Shown here one piece after another: positions 21,301-31,481 of a stretch of 64,000 nt of DNA. How positions within the stretch are numbered: position 1 is the first letter of the stretch; every line of letters begins with the position of its first letter. The DNA is from Panonychus citri (lineage: Eukaryota > Arthropoda > Arachnida > Trombidiformes > Tetranychidae), in NCBI RefSeq assembly GCF_014898815.1, contig NW_026515546.1:310001-374000 (forward strand), given 5' to 3'. Made by a program: the position numbers and the translations under genes. Under the pieces are notes generated by a model. The model was not told the DNA's origin, searched no databases, and saw only the letters and a program-made list of their open reading frames with translations.

Positions 21301-22143
21301 ATGAAAATCATGCCCAAAGTTGATTTGGTTATTCAACATGGTGAAAATTATCAATTATCGGTGATCAATTTTACAATGGCCATCAAGTGGTTGACCTTAA
21401 AGTCGGCCATTCGCTATTCGCCATCATCTTCAGATTCACACAATTCAAATCAACAGTTTAGTGTGAATGATGATGATACCGACTCATCATCCATCACGGT
21501 TTCAACTTCCTATGGTGCTCTTAGAGGCTTTCGAGTCTCAGTTCTTGAACGTTCATTGGGTGTTTTCCTGGGAATACCTTATGCTGCTCCACCAATTGGA
21601 GCCAATAGATTCCGAAAACCTCAGCCACTTCAACCATGGAGTAACATGAGAGATGCAACCAGATTTGGTCCACAGTGTATTCAATTCAAGCCCAATCGTA
21701 CCTTCACCCCGTGGATCTCACCAGAAGATTACATGTCTGAAGATTGTTTATATTTGAATATTTGGGTTCCATTGGAAGAAAGTGCTTTCCGAACATTATC
21801 TTCCTCGATTGGTTCAAATCGTCGACCAACAGTTCAACTTCCAGTTATGGTTTGGATCCATGGTGGAGCCTTTTTCTCGGGTTCGGCTGATCTTTCAACC
21901 TACGATGGGAGAATCTTGTCTTCCTATGGTAATGTAATCGTGGTAACAATCAATTATCGACTTGGAGCTTTTGGTTTTCTCAATTTGGGAACAGCATCGG
22001 CACCAGGTAATCAAGGTCTTCATGATCAAGTAGCTGCTTTAAGGTGGATTCAGGAAAACATTGGCTACTTTGGTGGTGATCCAAATCAAGTAACACTCTT
22101 TGGCCAAATAGAGTTGGATTCAGGAAAATTCTGGAGCATTTGA
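21301..22143 (+). pseudogene. Truncated carboxylesterase (copy B, 5' half of catalytic domain)
   Basis: From about 21,413 to 22,107 this is almost base-for-base identical to 32,083-32,777 of the intact carboxylesterase gene. It covers the acidic linker, YGALRGFRV, the EDCLYLNIW segment and the HGG oxyanion hole. It stops at VTLFGQ, immediately before the nucleophile serine (GQSAG). It then runs into IELDSGKFWSI and a stop. Ahead of the homologous part, the frame is open for about 37 unrelated codons from an ATG at 21,301, with no membrane anchor or signal peptide. Without Ser, Glu and His it cannot be an esterase. Low divergence means a recent duplication or conversion. It converges on ACADSB paralog 4. 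Confidence 0.85.
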
Positions 22144-22171
22144 ATCAAACGACAATTGATCCCCCAAAGAC

Positions 22172-22184
22172 AATAAAGTTTATT
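22172..22184. terminator. Two-way polyadenylation signal AATAAAGTTTATT
   Basis: AATAAA on the plus strand (22,172-22,177) and AATAAA on the minus strand (22,179-22,184) lie back to back. They sit 29 bases past the stop of esterase fragment B and about 145 bases past the stop of ACADSB paralog 4, so one palindromic word could serve both convergent transcripts. Confidence 0.6.
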
Positions 22185-22328
22185 TCGTATTAGTTGATAA
22201 TAAGAAAATTTATATTGGAAAATACAAAATTTATCATTAAAAGGGCGAGACTTTAGTGGCACATTTGAGCCTAATTGTTACCAAAATTTTAAGCTCATGT
22301 TGATCATCAGAATAAATAAAAAATTGAA

Positions 22329-23924
22329 TTATTTGTAAATTGTTTCCAATAATTTGGCAATAGTGTTTAGTTGAATGTTTGATGTTCCCTCGTAGATACA
22401 TCCGATTTTACAGTCTCGGTAATATTTTTCAACGGGATAGTCTCGAGTAAAACCAACACCTCCCATCCATTCAACGCATTTACTAGTGGTTATTGTCGCA
22501 ACTTCTGACGAATAGTATTTAGCCATTGCACCTTCTTTAGCAATATTAGCACCGGCATCTCGCAATCGAGCTGCATTATACAATAATAGGCGAGCGGCTT
22601 CAATTTGTGTGGCCACATTAGCGATTTGGTGTTGCATCCCTTGGAAATCAAAGATCCTTTGGCCAAATTGTTTCCTCTCGAGAGTATATTTGACGGCATG
22701 ATCGAAACACCCTTGAGCCAGGCCAACCATTTGAGCACCGATTCCAATCCTACCTTCATTCAAAGTTCCAATCGCGTATTTGTATCCATGGCCTAATGTA
22801 CCAAGCAGATTCGCTGCTGGTACTTTAACATCTTCAAATGTTATTCCACAGGTTGATGAAGCTCTGATACCCAATTTGTTTTCTGGTTTAGCGATTGTAA
22901 CACCAGGCGTTTGTTTGTCAACAATGAAACAGGAGATTCCCTTGTAACCTTTACTAAAATCGGCATTAGCGAAAACCAAAAATACTCCTGCATGTCCAGC
23001 ATTGGTAATCCAAGATTTTCCTCCGTTGATGACAAAATGATCTCCTTTATTTTCAGCTCGAGTCTTCAAAGCGAAAGCATCTGATCCTGATCCTGGTTCC
23101 GAGAGGCAGAAAGCACCGATCTAAAATAAACGGAAATAAACAAACCACCTTGTTACTTCACTCTTAACCACTTGATGATTTCTCGATATAACCACTTGAT
23201 CGTCTAGATCTTCACCGATTAATTAAACAATTATTATCACTTTTTCTTGTTCGTCTCAAGAGCTTCTGAGTACTTACAGTGTCTTTACATAATCTGGGTA
23301 AATATTGCTTCTTATGCTCTTCAGAAGCATAATTGTTGAAGGTGTTGATTACCAAAGTGTTTTGAACGTCCATCAAAATACTGACCGATGGATCAAATTT
23401 AGCCAACTCTTCAATACCCAGAATGGTGGTGAAGAAACTAGCACCAGTTCCGCCATATTTAGTGTCAGTATCAACACCCATCAACTAAAATCAAAGAAAA
23501 TCAAAAAGAAAAACAAAAAGAAAACCTTAACCATCGGTGTTAACACTAAAAACCACCTCACAACACCTACACCATTGGCAAATAGCGCATCTATGATGGT
23601 CTTGTCCATCTCAGAGGTTTCGTCCATTTCCTTAACTCTTGGGACAACCAAATCTTGACATAACTTGTTGACCATGTCCTTGATTGCGACCTCATCTTCA
23701 GAAAGTGTGGTTAATGGACCACAATTAACCCGACTTGTTGATAGATTGGTAACATTAACCAAACTGCAACTTATTGGTTTCCGTAAACACAAAGAAACCT
23801 AGAAAATAAATGGAAATGATTAATAATCAATCATCCCAATTAAAGAAAAGGGAAAAGGTCAAAGGATAAAACACTTGTTGCTTACCTTGGAATTTAATTG
23901 TCTAATAGAATTTAAAAAAGCCAT
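22329..23924 (-). CDS. ACADSB-like: Short/branched-chain acyl-CoA dehydrogenase paralog 4
   Basis: Four exons, 23,886-23,924, 23,571-23,798, 23,278-23,484 and 22,329-23,120, encode 421 residues. Exon 2 is 228 bases, 12 longer than in paralogs 2 and 3 and the same as in paralog 1, with the variant KPISCSLVNVTN after the presequence. The family signature CLSEPGSGSDAF, RKQFGQRIFDFQG and the catalytic Glu in IYEGTSNIQ are intact. The exon 2 donor is the weaker GTAGGT instead of GTAAGT. Intron and exon similarity to 1-726 shows that paralogs 1 and 4 arose from one block. Its 3' end converges with esterase fragment B. Confidence 0.92.
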
Positions 23925-24112
23925 TGATGAAAAAGTAAACAATAGAAATTAAAGGAAAAAAAAGTGTAAACATATGACAAGAGAAAGGAAAATCTTGTTT
24001 GGCAACATAAGGGGTTTTCTTTCACGTGTTGAAAGTAACATGGAATTTGAATCTCTTTTACTTTGTTGATTCTTCAAGACGAGATGTTCCTCTGTGACCT
24101 TTGGTTGGGTCT

Positions 24113-24188
24113 CTTCATGTGCATTCATATATCTCAGGAAAATTCTGGTACCCTGATTGAATCATAGAAAATCGTTCGTGTTAAAAGT
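24113..24188. repeat. 76-bp dispersed repeat, copy 2
   Basis: Same 76 bases as 1,446-1,521 with about four differences. Lies about 190 bases upstream of the start codon of ACADSB paralog 4; copy 1 is about 720 bases upstream of paralog 1. Confidence 0.7.
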
Positions 24189-24371
24189 CAGTGTTTTTCT
24201 ATTATGATAACTGTTGAACCTCATTGATTGTTAATTGTGATCTTAATAACTATCAATCGATTAATACACTACGGCTATTACACTGAATATCTCCAGAACT
24301 AAAAGTCATATGAATGTCAAACTTGACCAGAGGACTGAAAAGAATTGAAGCGCTCGACCCTATGATTTTCA

Positions 24372-24424
24372 AGGTCATTGAGGTCATTTTACGAAGGTAG
24401 CGTTCAAAGGTCATTTTAAGGTCT
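24372..24424 (+). promoter_or_regulatory. Cluster of AGGTCA half-sites
   Basis: AGGTCA at 24,372-24,377 and 24,381-24,386 are direct repeats spaced by three bases. AGGTCA at 24,408-24,413 and AGGTCT at 24,419-24,424 are spaced by five. Direct AGGTCA repeats are the known binding format of nuclear receptors. They lie about 450-500 bases upstream of ACADSB paralog 4. Function is inferred only. Confidence 0.35.
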
Positions 24425-27400
24425 TCGTGTGAAAGGACACAAAAATTTACACTTAAGTCTTGGGTTTGTACAAAGACAATCAACTCGTCGTTAATTTTTA
24501 ATAATCAAAACTAATTGAATTGTTTTCATGTTAATCAAATGAGAAACAGAACAGAAAATTCATTTAAAGTCATTGAAATGATGATAGTTAACTAATTGCT
24601 TTGATTTTAACTGAAATCGCAAATAAGTTTAAATTGTTATAAATGTTTTCTTAATTGACTGTTGATGATAATATTAAAAATTAATGATCATTGGAAAGTT
24701 CAATTGAAGATGAAACTAAAAGAGAGTAAAATGAAAGAGTGAAAGGTCAAGTGCTTTTGATTATCATTTCATGACGATGATGATGATGGTCACCTTTCGA
24801 GGTAGGTCATTAAGTCTCTCTCATTATCATCATCATCTTAATCATGACAATCGAATGCGGAAGTCAATTTGTTAATTATAATGATTATGAAACTTTTAAA
24901 TTATGTTAATCTTATTTACTTTCACTCATTACTTTTAAATTTATAACATCTCGAATATTCTGAATTGGAATACAAATATATATGTGAGTGATCAGTAGTT
25001 AACAATCAGATTGAACAATTGGATTTCGATCATGAAAAAGCTTCCCAATAACAATAATTAAATCAATTTTGTCGAAAGTCATTTAATCATAACTTCTAAT
25101 GTACGACAAACAGCCTCGAGTGGTTTTCGTTTACTCGCTATCCGAGCAAAAGAGTAAGTGCTACCGCTGATTGACCTCTAGTGCCTGAACAAAGGCCGAT
25201 TTACTTATGAATTTATCGAAACTCGTAACAGACGTTGATTTGGACACTCAAATGACCTTGAAAGCCGATCGAAACAAAATGACCTGAGTTACCTTGTTTT
25301 CAATAGTGATTGTTGTCAAGACTTCCAGACCTTTTTTGAGGTTAATCTTGCCTATCCAAATGTGTGAATGTTCAATTGCTGTTTAATTTTAACAATATAC
25401 TAATCAAAATTGATAATATTAACTAGAAATTGACCAAATCGACCTAATTAATAAAGGTAACTATTAATAATAGCCTGAAGCTTTAGCTTGATCATTAGAT
25501 GAACTTTAAGTTTTTGATCAAAAAAGTTGAATCTAAATTTGAATAATTTTTTAAATGTTAAGGTCACTTTGAATTGTCAATTGGATTTTTTTTGATCATT
25601 TGACAATTTAGGTCAAACAATTTACTAAATCCATGATAATCATTAGGTGAGACTAAGATTGAAAAAACTTGGTTACTAAAAATTACCAATAATCACAATT
25701 AAATTTAATTGTGAGGAAGAAAAAAAAACAATTCAAAGTTGAGAAACAAAAAAGTTTCAATATTTGATTCTTATTGATTATTAAATTGTTTGGATAACTT
25801 TTTTGTGATCATCTACTATTAAATTTAATTCGGTGATTTATTTTATCGGGTCAAGGTTAATTGATTAAATTACTATTGACGATGATAATTAAGGGGCCAA
25901 CAATCAATTGGAATCGGCTAAATTGTTAAGTTAATCATGAAGAATAAAAAAAAATTAAATTTCATTTTCATCTTGAAGTCTAATCTTTTGATTCGTTGGA
26001 CCTTTTTAATTTGGTTAATTGTTGAATTAAATTAACGTGTCAAGGTTATAGTTTAATGATTAGCAATTTATTCAATCAATATTGATTATCAAAAAGTAAT
26101 CAACTATTAATAAATTGCTTAATCCAACTTGTAGCATCTTCAATAGGCTGCTAATTGTTTTTTTCAACAATTTACAAGGTTTTTTGTTTTCATTTTAAGT
26201 TAATTAGTTAATTGTTGATCAATTTGATTAGTTGATTGACTGATTCTAATTGTGTGTTTTATTTGTTTTTGTACAGAAGATGCAATTAAGTTTACAACAA
26301 GATTAACAATTAATTTGCTCTTGAGATTGAATTTATTTTTAGGTAAAGGTTAACCAATTAACTCAAAAGTTTTCTAATAAATTGTGATTATTTGATCAAT
26401 CATTTAATTGTGATTAAGGTTAATCTTTAATTTGTAACAATAAGAGAAGGATTAAAAAATAATAAGACCAGGAAATTGAAACAATCAACGACAATTTGAA
26501 AAAACAGTTAATTAACTAATTATAAGAAACAAATGAATTAAAATCACGATCTGTTGTAATTAGTTAATTGTGGTGTAATTTATACTTGATGATTAATTGT
26601 TTTTTTTCACAACTACAATGTAATTGTATTGATGATATGATTTGAATTGAATTTAAATTGATTCGTTGATCACAATTAACTTTTGAAAATGAAGTAAATC
26701 ATTGATTAACTCATTGATTGTTGATAATTTGATCGGAAGGATTGTCTTTTCAAGTTCAAGAGACTAACCAAGTTAAATTGTTGACAATTAGTTGATTGTG
26801 ATTGACTGATAATGACAAAAGTAATCAATCCCATCTTAATAAGGATCTTAATTTAAATAATTGTAATAAAACTTTGAACAAGTTGATTACAATCAAGTGA
26901 ATTTGTCTATTGTTAAAAGTAATTGAACACAATTTTTGTTAACTGGATTAGTTAATTGTTACCGATTCTTTTTTTTCAGCTTAATTGTTTCGTTGATCAA
27001 CCAAAATTAAATTGGATAAAAAAACAATCAACAAATCAATTGATCATGGTTACTATTGTAAACGAGTTGATTGGTGATAAAATTGTCACAATTTAATCAA
27101 GAAAAAAAAATTAAACAATTGAACTTGACTTTAAGACCCTGGTCAATCATTTTTAATTGTGATTACAATTAAATCAGAATGTTAATCAAATAAAAACTTG
27201 ACATCAAGAGGAGACAATTTAAATTGTTTGATTGCCAATCAATTCCTAATGAATGAATCTCAATTAACTTTCAATAAAGAAGCAAAAAACATCAACAATC
27301 AAAATCAAAAGTTAATTAAAATTAAAAGAGTAAACAATTAATCACTAACAATCTGGTTAATGACCTAACCTTTAACTGTGAATTATGAATTAATTAAAAA

Positions 27401-29218
27401 CGATGAATGAGTTAATTGATTGTTAAGGTAAATTGCTCGAGGCAATTAAAGGCAATGAAATAATGTAAAGGGTTTAATTTGCTTCTGGTTGTGTGATCAA
27501 CGATTGTTGGTAATTAAACTAATCCTGTTTCTTGATTGTCATTACAATTAAAAGGCAACTCAATATTACCTTTTAATTGTTTCGTCTCTCAGTTAAATAA
27601 TACTCTAAAACAATTAACGTTAATCTGTGAGATTTAACTAATTGAAACAAAGTCCAAATACAAATAAATAAAAGGTGAAAAGGTGTCAACAGGTCAATTG
27701 ATTGAATGTTAATCAGTTAATCAGTTAATCAGTTAATAGTTAACGATAACAACAACATAATAATATAATTAATATATTGATACAGGTTTATCATGTTTCT
27801 AATCATCATCAGAATCCATCGTTGGGATAACGAAAAGATTAACAATCTGACCTTCAGGTTGCAATTACATTGATTAACAACGATGAATTAATATTAATAA
27901 TGATGATTAACAAGAAAAAAATTACAATCATCATTACATGAATATTAATATACACCAAATCTAATTACAATATTTATATAAGGATAAAGTTAATGTTTTA
28001 CAATTAAACTTTTTTCCTTTCACAATTAACTGTACACAAAAATTGACTGAGTATTAATTGTTCAATCTTTTTGTTTTCTCAATTTAACCAGAATTGATTG
28101 ACGATTAATTGTTTTTACAATTAGATAATCTTTTTGTAAAACTTTTTCTCCTTCTCATTTGTTTGGCTAATTGTTGGCGGTAATTTAACAATTTCCATTT
28201 GTAACTTTCATTTTAATTTCTTTTGTGGTTTTCCTTTTCCTGTATAATATACAAAATGAAACAATTAAGATGATTAAATTAGAGAAATAATTAAATTCAA
28301 TTGGATTAGTACATGACCTGAGACAGAAAGTTGTATAAATTGTTAATGGTTGTGAAAAAAAAAATTTCTTCCTTCTAATTAACAATTAAACTAATCAACA
28401 ACAACAACAATGACCGATTATCAATAAGATCATTAAACTTGAATCTAAATAATAATAATTAAATTTAGCAAACTATTTAAATCATCATTTAATTGAGTGG
28501 ATGAAAAGTTAATTAGATTGACAGTTAACTGTAAATCAATCCAATTATTGATCTACTAATTGTTTGTATCACCTAAAATTGTCTACAATGATTTGGAGAC
28601 AATTAGATTAGTTGAAGTTTTTTTTTCGTTAATTTGATTGTTGTTGTTATTAGTTGATACTCAGTCTTTGTTGATTGGGAGAGAGGTTGATTAATTGTCG
28701 TTTGATTGTGTATATAAAAAAAAGAGTCTAATGATAAAGACATTGATTGTATTGGAAATAATAGAAATTAAAGTTAATTGTTCCCTAATCGAGAAAATTA
28801 AAAAATTCATGTCAAATGAATTAAATTGGTGAATTTAATTTTCTGTTTAAAACTGTAAATCAACAATCAACAGAAAGTACTACCATCAGTATTATTAACG
28901 TGCCTACACTAAACAATTAACAAGTGAATACATATTGTAAATTCAATTGTATCCACTGTGAACTGTTTAAATTGTTATTCTAATTGTTATTAGCTGACAT
29001 GGAAATTAAATGTTGATTATCTCAACATTTAAACAATTAGTGGTGTATTGATGATGTGAAGCCTAAATTATTAAACGATGATTGAAAAGTTTGGTAAAGA
29101 AAATAAGTCACGAAATTTAATTATGAAGGGAAATTAGTTAATGGTCATGTTAATGATAATCAACTCAATCTAATACAATTGGTTAATTGTTTGTGTTGGT
29201 CAAACTAACCTTTCAAGG

Positions 29219-29247
29219 TACACACACATAGTACTAGTGTGTGTGTA
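29219..29247. repeat. Near-perfect (CA)n/(TG)n palindrome
   Basis: TACACACACA on the left is mirrored by TGTGTGTGTA on the right around a self-complementary TAGTACTA core with one extra base. Could extrude as a hairpin. Confidence 0.6.
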
Positions 29248-29336
29248 TATAAGTTTAGTTTTCAATTGTCTGATCAACAATTAATTTCCGGCTTTAATGA
29301 TCATCCAGTAATTGGAGAGAATTGGATCAGAATTGA

Positions 29337-29471
29337 TTATCCTAATCCTAATCTGACGGAAATCAAGGTTTTCATTAATCTCAAGCAATCTCTCAGTGTG
29401 TAATCAATCCAGTAGTCCACTTGATTAACAATTAAAGGAAACCAATTTGTACCAGAAAACAAAGTTTTAAT
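29337..29471 (-). other. Possible orphan terminal exon (44 codons)
   Basis: A minus-strand open stretch follows a good acceptor (ATTTCAG) and ends in a stop. Its peptide (containing NWFPLIVNQVDYWIDYTLRD) is less biased than surrounding random frames. It faintly recalls the W-[IL]-[DE]-[FY] segment of the GST-like domain in aminoacyl-tRNA synthetase complexes, from memory only. No partner exon in a compatible frame was found, so it may be a relic or chance. Confidence 0.2.
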
Positions 29472-31156
29472 CTGAAATGGGAAATAGAAGATACAATTAA
29501 TCAGGTAAATTAAATTAAGATAATTATAAAGGATAAACACGGAAATAAATTAGAGGAGAAAAAAAGTAAACTAAATTAAACATCCAATAAGATGATTATT
29601 AATTGCTTCATATTTTGAATGGTTGATTAATTCAAATTGAATCAACATCATCATTCATTGGTTATAATCAATTAATTGTTTACTTTTTTTACCAAGAAAA
29701 AATTCAATCAATGTTAATCTAAATTGAATAATATTTAAATTAATTGTTGATCAAAGTCTTACCTGGTGAGCGTTGGTAATATATATAAGTCATAATGACC
29801 TCTAGATTGGTGCTTAATTCAGTTTTGATTACGAATCCGTGAACAGTAAAAATTAAGATCAAATTGTTATTACCTGTTGATGGATAAAGAAAAATTTTGT
29901 ACATTAGTTGTCAATCTTGATTGGGTTGAGATGTTTAATTAGAGATTTAATCATGATTGAAAACTACACCTAAATCTAATCAATTAAGGATAATAAAGAG
30001 GATGGAAAAGTAAGTAAATCTAATAATCGTGAAACGGATAAAATGGCCTGAATAGGTCGAGAAGATGAAATTAAAATTGATGACAAAATATTTAATAGAA
30101 ATGAAGTAAACGACAACAATAATAATAAACGATATTATGACTGATGGATGATGATGATTAGTTGATTGTAATTGAGAAAAATTTTGGAAGCCAAGAAAGA
30201 TTAACCCTAAGGGTGAGCTTAAGGTGTCCAACTTTGAACTTGATTGTGGCTCGAACTTTTTGGAAGGTCGAAATATTATCATCAAATTAATAACATCCTA
30301 ATTATAATGTGATTAGATTTAAATTATTCACCGGAATGATGAAGAAATGACGTGATCAAATTAACAGAAAATTAACTTTTTTTTCAATGTAACAATCAAC
30401 TTGCAACTCTTTCATCTCAAGATGATTATCACGTAAACTAATGTGATAATAATAATCAAAGGATATCAATGGTATAATTTAAATTAACTTTGGCCTGACT
30501 CAATAATTAGTAAATTAGTTGATTATTTCATATTGATTTAGTAACCATCAAGCTGAGTGGTCATCGAAATGTATTTCTACAGATTATGTATTAAGATTAA
30601 AAAGTGAGATGAGGGAGAAAAAGGAAGATATAAAAAAGATGATTAGAATGAAGATCAACCTAAATCAGTCCTTTTAAGCGAGTGAGAAGTGAAAGTAAGA
30701 GAGAGAGAGAGAGAGAGGTGAAAGAGGGATAGAAATTGATCATCTTGGTTAGAATATGATTTACTGTGTAAAAATCAAATTGATTCTCGAACGATTTGTT
30801 TGGATTCTATGAAAATCGAATGGTAAATGTCTTAACCTGATAAACGTGTAATTTGAACAAATCTAAACATTAAGAGAGATCGAGTGAGGGAGAGCATCGG
30901 TTAGGTTGAAAGTGAGAGTGAGAAACAAAAAAGTTGGTACCAGATCAAAACCTCCTCTTTCTTTTCCCCCTATTTACTTACTGTTACTTTTTTGCCTGTT
31001 CTTTTTATTATCTCACTCCCAAGTACCTTTCACCTCATTTACTTGAGGCTAACAGGTACACTTTTCATATAAAAAATTGTATTTCTCACTTGAAGACAAT
31101 CAGCATTAATGGCAAATCGACCGAGTCCTTTGAAACTAAAATCTGTGATATTGGAA

Positions 31157-31296
31157 ATTTGAAAAGAGAGAGAGACAGAAAGACAGAAAGAGAGAAAGAG
31201 AGAGGAGAGGGAGAAGGAGAAGAAGGAGAAGGAGAGGGAGAGAAAGTGAGATGGAAGATAGAAAGTGAAAGAGAGAAGGAGAGAAAGAAGAGAAAG
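31157..31296 (+). repeat. Polypurine (GA-rich) tract upstream of the carboxylesterase
   Basis: About 140 bases almost entirely A and G on the plus strand (GAGAGAGACAGAAAG, then GAAGGAGAAGAAGGAG units). It would fall in the leader or promoter of the esterase gene starting at 31,482. A TATAAAAA word at 31,068-31,075 precedes it. Confidence 0.75.
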
Positions 31297-31481
31297 TGTA
31301 AATCATTTGGAAATCAATTGTAACGACGAACGTCAAAGTGAATATCGAAAACAATCATCAACTATCGTCTTCTACTTGTGTTTTGTTTCATCTAAAAATT
31401 ATCATCATTATATTTATAGTCTACTTTCGTTGATTGTCAATTTGTTTATAAGAATTACCCAAGACCAAATAACTGACCAAT

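Larger units (their letters stand above)
24189..31481. other. 7.3-kb intergenic region
   Basis: No gene supported. Highly AT-rich with many TTAATTG/CAATTAA words. Noted inside: AGGTCA half-sites near 24,400, a less AT-rich patch at 25,100-25,340 of unknown origin, a CA/TG palindrome at 29,219-29,247, a possible orphan exon at 29,337-29,471 and a purine tract near the right end. Confidence 0.5.
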
